Part shown: positions 1 through 5,707 of the stretch, piece by piece
Layout of the letters: each line of letters starts with the position of its first letter
How positions within the stretch are numbered: the stretch's first letter is position 1
Origin: Aequorivita sp.
GTDB lineage: Bacteria; Bacteroidota; Bacteroidia; Flavobacteriales; Flavobacteriaceae
Direction of reading: 5' to 3'
Length of the DNA: 5,708 bases
Assembly: GCA_002733915.1 (NCBI GenBank)
Contig: NVXN01000007.1
Location: 94,580 to 100,287 of the forward strand
Notes under the pieces: generated by a model
What the model saw: the letters and a program-made list of their open reading frames with translations, nothing else
Databases searched by the model: none
Told to the model about the DNA's origin: nothing
Made by a program: the position numbers and the translations under genes

Positions 1-1771
1 CACATTTTGCGTACTCAGGAGTTCCCGTACCTTCCATAATACCTGGAATTTCACGGAATTGACGACGTACTTCCTGTACCATTTCCATAGCTGCCTTACC
101 CACAGATTTCATTGCCATTGCAGAGAATACCACTGGAATCATTCCACCCACAAACAACATTGCAAGTACATCTGCACGGAAAATGTTGATACCATCAATT
201 CCGGTAAAGGTTACATAAGCAGCAAATAAGGCAAGTGCTGTTAAGGCAGCAGAAGCGATAGCAAAACCTTTACCAACTGCTGCAGTTGTATTACCCACGG
301 AATCCAATACATCTGTACGCTCACGTACCTGTGGATCCAATTCACTCATTTCGGCAACACCACCTGCGTTATCGGCAATCGGGCCGAAAGCATCAATGGC
401 AAGCTGCATAGCTGTAGTAGCCATCATTGCTGAAGCGGCCAAGGCAACCCCATAGAAACCTGCAAGTTCGTATGAACCGTAAATTGCAGCTGCAAAAAGA
501 ATTACAGAAGCAAAAGTAGATTTCATCCCTACGGCAAGACCTGCAATAATATTGGTAGCTGCTCCAGTAGAAGAATTAGTTACAATATCCATTACTGGCT
601 TTTTACCCAAGCTTGTGTAATAAGCAGTAACGAAAGAAATAAGTGCCCCTACAGCTAGGCCAATACAAGCAGCCCAGAACACATTGATGGAAGCGATGGT
701 TTTGTAGCCTTCGCCGAAAAATTTCATATTCATAGTTTCTGGAAGCATCCAGTCTATTAAAAACCAACTGGCGATTAGCGTAAGGATAATCGCTGCCCAG
801 TTACCAGTATCCAAAGCTTTCTGAACCTGAGACTCTTTGGCGTCGTTGTTTTTAATACTTACGAAGAACGTACCTATAATAGATGCAAGAATACCTACAC
901 CCGCAATTACAATTGGTAAAAGGATTGGCCCCATATTGTTGAAACCATCTGTAAATGGCATATCCAAAGACATATCGCGGATTACGTAATTACCCAATAC
1001 CATGGCAGCAAGTACAGTAGCCACATAACTTCCGAAGAGGTCAGCGCCCATACCCGCTACGTCACCTACGTTATCACCTACGTTATCGGCGATGGTTGCA
1101 GGGTTACGAGGATCATCCTCTGGAATACCAGCTTCCACCTTACCTACAAGGTCAGCGCCTACGTCGGCAGCTTTTGTATAGATACCACCACCCACACGGG
1201 CAAAAAGCGCAATACTTTCCGCACCTAGGGAGAAACCTGCAAGGGCCTCAAGAACGATGGTCATTTCATCATAAAAATTTAAAGGATCGGTTCCAATAAA
1301 TTGGCCAATGAAGAACAGGAAGAACAAGCTCAATCCTAATACTGCAAGGCCTGCAACGCCAAGACCCATAACGGTACCACCGCCAAAGGAAACTTTAAGC
1401 GCCTGCGGAAGACTGGTTTTGGCAGCTTCGGCAGTACGCGCGTTTGCATCTGTGGCAATACGCATCCCAATATTTCCAGCCAATGCCGAAAAAATTGCTC
1501 CACAGATAAAGGCGGGTACAATCATCCAACTGGTTGATGGTACCAATTGGGAAACAACAAACAATAACACTGCGGCAATCACAGCAAATACAACTAGCAG
1601 ACGATATTCTGCATTTAGAAACGCCAAGGCGCCTTCTTTGATACTTTTTGAAATAAACTGCATACGTTCGCTACCAGCGGGTTGCTTTTTCACCCAGCTC
1701 ATTTTAACGAGCATAAACAAGAGGCCCAATACGGCAAGAGCAATAGGAATAAATATAATGTTCTGTTCCAT
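1..1771 (-). CDS. hppA: Membrane-bound K+-dependent ion-pumping pyrophosphatase (probably H+), C-terminus cut off by window edge
   Basis: This integral membrane enzyme hydrolyses cytoplasmic PPi and couples it to pumping H+ (or Na+) across the inner membrane. Reading from the ATG at 1771-1769, 590 codons are open to the left edge with no stop or frameshift. Full-length family members run to about 700-800 residues, so the last helices lie outside. Hallmarks: the Lys200/Asp203/Asp207 segment TKAADVGADLVGK, then DNVGDNVGD with Asp229, Asp233 and Asp237, and a later acidic motif DAFGPIADNAGG (Asp460, Asp467). Numbering is offset by 50 from mung bean VrPPase through the helix 5-6 region. Ala497 and Gly500 in GNTTAAVGKG are the K+-dependent signature; K+-independent enzymes have Lys at the first position. 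The helix 6 glutamate is absent (Gly247, Ala251), and Glu185 on helix 5 appears to take its place, as I recall for Flavobacterium johnsoniae-type H+ pumps. Family certain; ion specificity inferred. ppa lies upstream, 93 bp away. Confidence 0.97.
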   Translation of the reverse strand, partial: MEQNIIFIPIALAVLGLLFMLVKMSWVKKQPAGSERMQFISKSIKEGALAFLNAEYRLLVVFAVIAAVLLFVVSQLVPSTSWMIVPAFICGAIFSALAGNIGMRIATDANARTAEAAKTSLPQALKVSFGGGTVMGLGVAGLAVLGLSLFFLFFIGQFIGTDPLNFYDEMTIVLEALAGFSLGAESIALFARVGGGIYTKAADVGADLVGKVEAGIPEDDPRNPATIADNVGDNVGDVAGMGADLFGSYVATVLAAMVLGNYVIRDMSLDMPFTDGFNNMGPILLPIVIAGVGILASIIGTFFVSIKNNDAKESQVQKALDTGNWAAIILTLIASWFLIDWMLPETMNMKFFGEGYKTIASINVFWAACIGLAVGALISFVTAYYTSLGKKPVMDIVTNSSTGAATNIIAGLAVGMKSTFASVILFAAAIYGSYELAGFYGVALAASAMMATTAMQLAIDAFGPIADNAGGVAEMSELDPQVRERTDVLDSVGNTTAAVGKGFAIASAALTALALFAAYVTFTGIDGINIFRADVLAMLFVGGMIPVVFSAMAMKSVGKAAMEMVQEVRRQFREIPGIMEGTGTPEYAKC

Positions 1772-1799
1772 TATTTAATTAATTTAGATTGGTTTCAAA

Positions 1800-1813
1800 T
1801 TTGCGACTGCAAA
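1800..1813. repeat. Short inverted repeat at the hppA transcription start region
   Basis: TTTGC-GACT-GCAAA is a perfect 5-bp inverted repeat with a 4-bp spacer. It overlaps the end of the candidate hppA -7 box and the place where transcription would begin. It could be an operator or a small 5' hairpin. Its short length also makes chance likely in AT-rich DNA. Confidence 0.25.
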
Positions 1814-1817
1814 AATA
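1810..1817 (-). promoter_or_regulatory. Candidate -7 promoter box for hppA (TATTTTTG)
   Basis: On the minus strand the octamer TATTTTTG matches the Bacteroidota -7 consensus TAnnTTTG exactly and lies 38 bp before the hppA ATG. A TTTC about 19 bp upstream is a poor stand-in for the -33 TTG element. The box sits in the 93-bp gap after ppa, so hppA can probably be transcribed on its own even if read-through from ppa also occurs. The leader just before the ATG is A/T-rich with no Shine-Dalgarno sequence, as is usual in this phylum. Confidence 0.5.
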
Positions 1818-1864
1818 GGGAAATGGTTTGGGATACGAAACAGTAAATTTCATCCCTAATTATA

Positions 1865-2377
1865 TTAAATACTGAAATGCCCTTGAACCTCGGGAGTTTC
1901 CCTGTAGCGTTTTACGCATTGGTTGTAAATTTCGATAGCCTCACTGGCATTTCCCCAGCCATCCACGTCAACTTTTTTCTTTTCAAGATCTTTATATACC
2001 TGAAAGAAATGTTCTATTTCGCGAACTAAATGTGGATTCATATCAGAAAGGTCATTCAAGCTGCTCCATATAGGATCGGAAACGGGAACGCAGATTACCT
2101 TTTCATCTGGGCCCTTTTCGTCGGCCATATGGAAAACGCCTATGGGCTTTACCTCCATTACGCACATGGGGAAGGTGGGTTCGCCACCCAATACCAATAC
2201 ATCTAGCGGGTCGCCGTCCAACGCCAAGGTTTCCGGTATAAAACCATAATCGGCAGGGTACATCATACTACTGAAAAGCATACGGTCAAAACGAATTTTC
2301 TTCAGCTCAAAATCGTATTCGTATTTGTTGCGGCTTCCTTTGGGGATCTCAATCAATACATCAAAAGTCTTGTTCAT
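1865..2377 (-). CDS. ppa: Soluble family I inorganic pyrophosphatase
   Basis: This cytoplasmic Mg2+-dependent enzyme hydrolyses PPi to two phosphates and so pulls nucleic acid, protein and lipid synthesis forward. The product is 170 residues, close to the 175 of E. coli Ppa. All catalytic positions known from the E. coli enzyme have counterparts: Glu10, Lys18, Glu20, Arg32, Tyr40, Tyr44, the metal-binding signature DGDPLDV (Asp54, Asp56, Asp59), Asp86, Asp91, Lys93, and Tyr128-Lys129. The frame extends to an upstream ATG at 2416, which would add 13 residues (MDYFCAPLKDLKI). I prefer 2377 because MNKTFDVLIEIPKGS matches the usual family N-terminus and because a TATTTTTG promoter box lies between the two ATGs, so a transcript from it would lack the upstream one. 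The gene follows a MATE exporter and precedes hppA, both on the same strand. Confidence 0.97.
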   Translation of the reverse strand: MNKTFDVLIEIPKGSRNKYEYDFELKKIRFDRMLFSSMMYPADYGFIPETLALDGDPLDVLVLGGEPTFPMCVMEVKPIGVFHMADEKGPDEKVICVPVSDPIWSSLNDLSDMNPHLVREIEHFFQVYKDLEKKKVDVDGWGNASEAIEIYNQCVKRYRETPEVQGHFSI

Positions 2378-2402
2378 TATTTTTAAATCTTTTAAGGGAG
2401 CG

Positions 2403-2410
2403 CAAAAATA
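2403..2410 (-). promoter_or_regulatory. Candidate -7 promoter box for ppa (TATTTTTG)
   Basis: The minus strand reads TATTTTTG, an exact TAnnTTTG match and the same octamer found before hppA. It lies 25 bp before the chosen ppa ATG and downstream of the alternative ATG at 2416. No clear -33 TTG is seen at the usual distance. The position supports the shorter ppa start. Confidence 0.5.
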
Positions 2411-2439
2411 ATCCATTAAGCCGATAAAGCCTTATAAAA

Positions 2440-3840
2440 CTATACCTTTATCATTTTCCACTTTCCTTTTTTAAACCAAACAATTGCTATAACTGCAATT
2501 AAGGATTCTGCCAAAGCAATTGCAACAAACACCCCAATGGGCCCCCAATCCAGTACAATCGCTGTAAAATAAGCAAAAGGCAACTGAAAAACCCAAAAGC
2601 AGAAGAAATTAATGATTGTTGGGGTTCTAGTGTCGCCAGCCCCATTAAAAGCCATGGTTATAGTCATTCCATAGGCAAAAAGAAAATATGCTATTGTTAC
2701 AATTTGTAAACTAAGCGCTCCGTATTTTAAAACTTCGGGTTCCACGCTGAACCAGCCAATAATGGTTTTAGCAAACAAAAGGTAGATTACAGAAACAGCA
2801 ACCATAAAAAAGGCGTTGTATTTGGCGGTTTTCCAGACGGAAATTTCGGCGCGTCCAGGTTGGTTGGCCCCTAAATTTTGCCCAACCAATGTGGCCGCCG
2901 CATTGCTCAACCCCCAAGCGGGCATCATTGTGAACATAATAACCCTAATTGCAATAGTATAGCCTGCCAGCACTTCGCTGCCAAATTCACTAATAATGCG
3001 CATTAAGAAAATCCAACTGCTAGTGCCAATAATAAACTGGCCAATTCCGCCAAGGGAAACACGAATTAAGTTGATCATCACCCCTATGCTTACCACAAAA
3101 TCTTTTAATGCCAGCCTGATGCGAGTACTTCCATAGAATAAAATATAAAGTTGGAAAAGCACTGCAGTTCCACGACCAATTGTTGTTGCAATTGCAGCAC
3201 CCGCAACTCCATATTCCGGAATTGGGCCCCATCCAAAAATGAAAATTGGATCTAGTACAATATTAATACCGTTAGAGAGAATGAGCGTCCACATTGCCAT
3301 GGAGGCGTTACCGGCACCCCTATAAACAGCATTGATAAGAAACAATAATACAATAGTGAAATTTCCACCTATAAGAATTTGCGTATAGCGATACCCTTCA
3401 TCAATTAAAGATTGCTCTCCCCCCATCAAGCCTAAAATTTCCTTCGGAAAAACAATTCCTATCACACTAACTACTGAAGAAACCAATATTCCCAAAAAAA
3501 TAACTTGCACCGTCACTCGCTTGGCGCCTTCAGGGTCTTTTTCACCTATTCGCCTTGCAACAATAGCCGTAGCAGCCATGCTTAAACCAACCGCCAGGGC
3601 ATATACAAGGGTGATTACAGATTCGGTCAAACCAATTGTAGCCACGGCATTTGTGCTTACTTGGGACACATAAAAAATGTCTACCAAAGCAAAAATGGAT
3701 TCCATGCTCATTTCCAAAATCATTGGAACGGCAAGCAGAAAGATGGCCTTTTTGATACTTGCTTGGGTAAGGTCAATTTCCTTGCCTGCTATGGCCTCCC
3801 TTAAAAGACTGAAAAAGGATTTTATGGATTGTGTTGCCAT
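2440..3840 (-). CDS. MATE-family multidrug/cation antiporter, DinF-like
   Basis: This 466-residue inner-membrane protein has about 12 hydrophobic helices in two repeated halves, the normal size and layout for MATE exporters, which expel drugs or metabolites in exchange for H+ or Na+. After a roughly 30-residue amphipathic N-terminus, helix 1 carries Pro39 and Asp54 (VDIFYVSQV), and helix 5 carries Asn193 and Asp197 in NIVLDP. These four keep the same spacing as Pro26, Asp41, Asn180 and Asp184 of the archaeal PfMATE, with a constant offset of 13, so the N-lobe cation/proton site looks intact and the DinF branch is favoured. The second half shows the typical FNGAGDTRTPT loop near residue 395. 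Substrate cannot be told. The gene lies 84 bp after the WYL regulator on the same strand with no convincing promoter box between, so co-transcription is possible. ppa follows after 62 bp with its own promoter candidate. Confidence 0.93.
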   Translation of the reverse strand: MATQSIKSFFSLLREAIAGKEIDLTQASIKKAIFLLAVPMILEMSMESIFALVDIFYVSQVSTNAVATIGLTESVITLVYALAVGLSMAATAIVARRIGEKDPEGAKRVTVQVIFLGILVSSVVSVIGIVFPKEILGLMGGEQSLIDEGYRYTQILIGGNFTIVLLFLINAVYRGAGNASMAMWTLILSNGINIVLDPIFIFGWGPIPEYGVAGAAIATTIGRGTAVLFQLYILFYGSTRIRLALKDFVVSIGVMINLIRVSLGGIGQFIIGTSSWIFLMRIISEFGSEVLAGYTIAIRVIMFTMMPAWGLSNAAATLVGQNLGANQPGRAEISVWKTAKYNAFFMVAVSVIYLLFAKTIIGWFSVEPEVLKYGALSLQIVTIAYFLFAYGMTITMAFNGAGDTRTPTIINFFCFWVFQLPFAYFTAIVLDWGPIGVFVAIALAESLIAVIAIVWFKKGKWKMIKV

Positions 3841-3877
3841 CTTTTAAATAAATTGACGGCTAATTTAAAGAAAAACG

Positions 3878-3887
3878 ATTTCGAAAT
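3878..3887. promoter_or_regulatory. Perfect 10-bp palindrome upstream of the MATE gene
   Basis: ATTTCGAAAT is a perfect palindrome 38 bp before the MATE ATG, in the 84-bp gap after the WYL regulator. Its half-site ATTTC also occurs repeatedly in the promoter region of that regulator (4888-4920). It could be an operator, but it is short and AT-rich, so chance is not excluded. Confidence 0.25.
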
Positions 3888-3912
3888 AGTGGGCAATTGC
3901 GACATTTTAAGG

Positions 3913-3923
3913 GTGATAATCAC
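3913..3923. repeat. Perfect inverted repeat just after the WYL regulator stop
   Basis: GTGAT-A-ATCAC is a perfect 5-bp inverted repeat around one central base, one base past the regulator's TAG stop. It lacks a following T-run and is too short for a convincing intrinsic terminator. A small operator for the MATE gene or chance are both possible. Confidence 0.25.
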
Positions 3924-3924
3924 A

Positions 3925-4887
3925 CTATTCCTGAAGTCGGGCTTTCGTGGTTTCAACAATTTCCAGAAGGCGGTGTTTCAAACTATCGGGTTCCAATATG
4001 TGGGCGTAATCGCCAAACATTAAATACCAGCGGGCAAAACCGTGCTCTACGCTTTGGGTGAAAAAAGTCATTTCCACACCTTCGTTCTTAATTTCTTCGG
4101 AAACAAAACCATAGTGATTTCGCTCGCTCTTTATGAATCTCACGATACTTTTATCAACAAGGATTCTAACTTTTGTTTTGTGGGCGTCACTCTCCTTTTG
4201 CCGAAAATCATCTAAAGTACCGTGCTCCAATTTAAAAGGAAGCACCGTCCGTTGAATTTGAAGCAATCTATCCGTCCTAAACTGCCGGTAATCATTTCTG
4301 AAATGGCAATAGGCCAGAATATACCAATAATTGTTTTCGTGAAAAATGCTAACGGGTTCCAAATGTCTTTCCGAAGGTTTTTCGGAAGCCATAGATTGAT
4401 ATTTCACAAAAACCTGTTTCTTTTCGGCTATGCTTTCAAAAAGAATTTCCAAGGCATTCGGAATGTTTTCATTAAAAAGCGTTTCCGTAGGATTTATAAT
4501 TATTTGTGCTTGCAAAGCATCAATCCAATCCTTTTCCTTTCCGCGCAAAACCGATTTCACTTTAAACATCGCAGATTCGTAATAAGCACCAAAAGATTTA
4601 TCAGTGAATTTCTGCATCAGTTTTTCGGCAGCCACAAAACTGCTGGCCTCTTCGCGCGTAAACATTACGGGCGGCAAACGGTAGCCATCCATAATGGAAT
4701 AGCCCACGCCAGCTTCGCTCACAATAGGAACACCGGAACTTTCCAATGAGCGAACGTCGCGATAAATGGTGCGCAGGCTTACATCAAACCTATCGGCCAA
4801 TTCCTGCGCTTTTACAATCTTTTTGGATTGTAATTGTATAAGAATTGCAACAATTCTATCAAAACGGTTTAGGGGGGCGTCGCTCAT
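3925..4887 (-). CDS. WYL-domain transcriptional regulator (YafY family)
   Basis: This is a 320-residue cytoplasmic DNA-binding regulator with complete family architecture. Residues 6-60 form an HTH_11-type winged helix with recognition helix around 37-49 (SLRTIYRDVRSLE) and a wing running through GVPIVSEAGVGY. The WYL sensor domain covers roughly 140-225, with the eponymous motif as Trp188-Tyr189-Ile190 and the basic ligand-pocket pattern Arg201, Phe203, Arg204, Asp206, Arg207. A WCX-type C-terminal extension follows (about 230-318). WYL domains bind nucleic acid or small ligands and often control stress or DNA-damage responses; the ligand here is unknown. The gene diverges from a dinB-like gene across 117 bp and is followed on its own strand by a MATE exporter. 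Both are plausible targets, and autoregulation through repeats in the shared upstream region is likely but unproven. The start at 4887 fits the family N-terminus. Confidence 0.95.
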   Translation of the reverse strand: MSDAPLNRFDRIVAILIQLQSKKIVKAQELADRFDVSLRTIYRDVRSLESSGVPIVSEAGVGYSIMDGYRLPPVMFTREEASSFVAAEKLMQKFTDKSFGAYYESAMFKVKSVLRGKEKDWIDALQAQIIINPTETLFNENIPNALEILFESIAEKKQVFVKYQSMASEKPSERHLEPVSIFHENNYWYILAYCHFRNDYRQFRTDRLLQIQRTVLPFKLEHGTLDDFRQKESDAHKTKVRILVDKSIVRFIKSERNHYGFVSEEIKNEGVEMTFFTQSVEHGFARWYLMFGDYAHILEPDSLKHRLLEIVETTKARLQE

Positions 4888-4920
4888 ATTTCAAAGATAG
4901 TATTTCAAATAAAATGAAAT
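4888..4920. repeat. Three ATTTCA half-sites in the WYL regulator promoter
   Basis: TATTTCAAA occurs twice as a direct repeat (4887-4895 and 4901-4909, period 14). The second copy also pairs with an inverted TGAAAT at 4915-4920 across 7 bases. The cluster overlaps the promoter candidates of the regulator, so it could mediate autoregulation. The sequence is very AT-rich and could be coincidental. Confidence 0.3.
4892..4899 (-). promoter_or_regulatory. Candidate -7 box for the WYL regulator (TATCTTTG)
   Basis: The minus strand reads TATCTTTG, an exact TAnnTTTG match ending only 4 bases before the ATG. If used, the mRNA would start at or near the start codon and be leaderless. No -33 TTG is found at normal spacing. 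An alternative one-mismatch box, TTTATTTG at 4913-4906, would leave a leader of about a dozen bases. Confidence 0.4.
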
Positions 4921-4934
4921 TTATTTTTTCCTAC

Positions 4935-4950
4935 TGACAAACCGCTGTCA
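4935..4950. promoter_or_regulatory. Candidate operator TGACA-N6-TGTCA
   Basis: This is a perfect inverted repeat with 5-bp arms and a 6-bp spacer, so the arm centres are 11 bp (one helical turn) apart, as expected for a dimeric helix-turn-helix protein. It lies 11 bp upstream of the dinB-like gene's -7 box, where a -33 element would normally be. No TTG is visible there. This placement suits an activator or a repressor, with the divergent WYL regulator as the obvious candidate. Confidence 0.4.
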
Positions 4951-4961
4951 CCCGCCCCATT

Positions 4962-4969
4962 TAATTTTG
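4962..4969 (+). promoter_or_regulatory. Candidate -7 box for the dinB-like operon (TAATTTTG)
   Basis: TAATTTTG matches TAnnTTTG exactly and lies 35 bp before the dinB-like ATG. The missing -33 TTG suggests a weak basal promoter that may depend on a bound regulator. The resulting leader is A-rich. Confidence 0.5.
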
Positions 4970-4976
4970 GCTTCAG

Positions 4977-5003
4977 AAACAATAATCACTTAAAAACAAT
5001 AAT
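4977..5003 (+). repeat. Direct repeat AAACAATAAT in the dinB-like leader
   Basis: AAACAATAAT occurs at 4977-4986 and again at 4994-5003, with a period of 17 bp. The second copy ends one base before the ATG. It probably forms an unstructured A-rich ribosome entry region, as is common in Bacteroidota; no further role can be supported. Confidence 0.3.
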
Positions 5004-5004
5004 T

Positions 5005-5493
5005 ATGAATGCAACAGAAAACAAAACCGCGCAGGTAATTTCTTCGGAAGATTTACTTAAACATTTACAAGGCCACAGAAACTTAACAAGAAGAACTATT
5101 GAAGCCTTTCCCGAAAAGGAATTTTTCAGTCATTCAATTGGCGGGATGCGTACTTTTGCCGAAATGACAATGGAACTTTTGGGAATCGCAGGACCGGGAA
5201 TACAGGAAATAGTATCGGGAAAATCAGCGCCTCTGGAGGAACACGTGGAACACGGAAACAGCAAAGAAAAAATACTTCAGCTTTGGGACGGGGCTACAGA
5301 ACAGATCAACACACTGTGGCCACAGATCACGACAGAACGTTTTCAGGAAAACATTTTGCTTTTTGAAATGTATGAAGGCACGGTTATCTCTTCCATCTTT
5401 TACTTTATCGACAATGAGATCCACCACCGTGGGCAAGGCTTTGTTTATTTGCGTTCATTGGGCATTGAACCACCCGCTTTTTATGAAAGATAA
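5005..5493 (+). CDS. DinB-superfamily (YfiT-like four-helix) protein
   Basis: This 162-residue soluble protein has the length and helical pattern of the DinB/YfiT superfamily, putative metal-dependent thiol transferases or hydrolases often linked to stress; it is unrelated to DNA polymerase IV. The C-terminal signature is IHHRGQGFVYLRSLGIEPP (139-157), corresponding to the HHxGQ helix of the family. The N-terminal region 24-60 holds the first helices and GGMRTFAEM. By eye alignment, two of the usual three metal-binding histidines are replaced: Glu57 stands where helix 2 normally has His, and Asn137 replaces the first His of HxxxH, leaving His141. Metal binding may therefore be altered or lost. 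It starts an apparent two-gene operon, since the next gene begins one base after its stop, and it diverges from the WYL regulator, its likely controller. Substrate unknown. The ATG at 5005 is the only sensible start. Confidence 0.88.
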   Translation: MNATENKTAQVISSEDLLKHLQGHRNLTRRTIEAFPEKEFFSHSIGGMRTFAEMTMELLGIAGPGIQEIVSGKSAPLEEHVEHGNSKEKILQLWDGATEQINTLWPQITTERFQENILLFEMYEGTVISSIFYFIDNEIHHRGQGFVYLRSLGIEPPAFYER

Positions 5494-5494
5494 T

Positions 5495-5707
5495 ATGGTA
5501 CTGGTTTTTAAAACATCGGTTTCAGCAAATGAGGAGGTAAAACAACTTCGGTCATTGCTGAACAAATTGATTCGCCAAAACGGCAATTGGAATTTCGACT
5601 TGGAGGATTGCGACAACATCCTCCGGGTGGAAACCCAATTATTGAAGGCTGAAAATATTAGCACTACATTGCACAATCAGGGTTTTTATTGCGAGGAATT
5701 GCTGTAA
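5495..5707 (+). CDS. Small conserved-looking protein of unknown function, predicted ferredoxin-like fold
   Basis: I do not recognise a named family with confidence. The 70-residue product starts one base after the dinB-like stop (TAA-T-ATG), implying translational coupling. A second ATG at 5483 in the same frame would add four residues and overlap the stop region. The pattern reads as beta (VLVFKTSV, 2-9), helix (12-27), two strands around WNFDLEDCDNILRVE (32-46), helix (51-61) and a final strand (FYCEEL), a beta-alpha-beta-beta-alpha-beta order like the heavy-metal-associated domain. There is no CxxC metal motif; the cysteines are isolated (Cys39, Cys66). No signal peptide or membrane segment is seen. 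The protein is acidic in its middle. It might be a partner or regulator of the DinB-like protein; that is inferred only from position. It is complete, ending one base before the window edge. Confidence 0.75.
   Translation: MVLVFKTSVSANEEVKQLRSLLNKLIRQNGNWNFDLEDCDNILRVETQLLKAENISTTLHNQGFYCEELL

Noticed and set aside
1308..1778. A 156-codon open frame on the plus strand opposite the start of hppA
   Set aside because: It lies entirely antisense to a well-recognised hppA coding sequence and its product resembles no known protein; it is a shadow frame.
2411..2439. A terminator between the MATE gene and ppa
   Set aside because: The ATAAAGCCTTAT-like symmetry is imperfect and short, with no T-run; AAGCC there is a direct, not inverted, repeat.
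3829..4023. A 64-codon plus-strand frame across the WYL-MATE gap
   Set aside because: It overlaps the ends of two firm genes in antisense and has no family resemblance or promoter.
4222..4749. A 175-codon open frame on the plus strand inside the WYL regulator
   Set aside because: Antisense to a complete regulator with clear domains; the product is low-complexity and rich in Phe, Arg, Lys and Ile, as expected for a shadow.
4888..5004. A riboswitch or small RNA in the divergent gap
   Set aside because: The gap is only 117 bp, fully used by two promoters, with no stable long stem visible.
5363..5482. Extending the small downstream gene to the ATG at 5363
   Set aside because: It would overlap the dinB-like gene by 131 bases, and the extra residues merely reflect that gene in another frame; the beta-strand start fits ATG 5495.
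5224..5676. Minus-strand frames of 70 and 73 codons opposite the dinB-like and small genes
   Set aside because: Antisense shadows; the plus-strand frames have domain and operon support.
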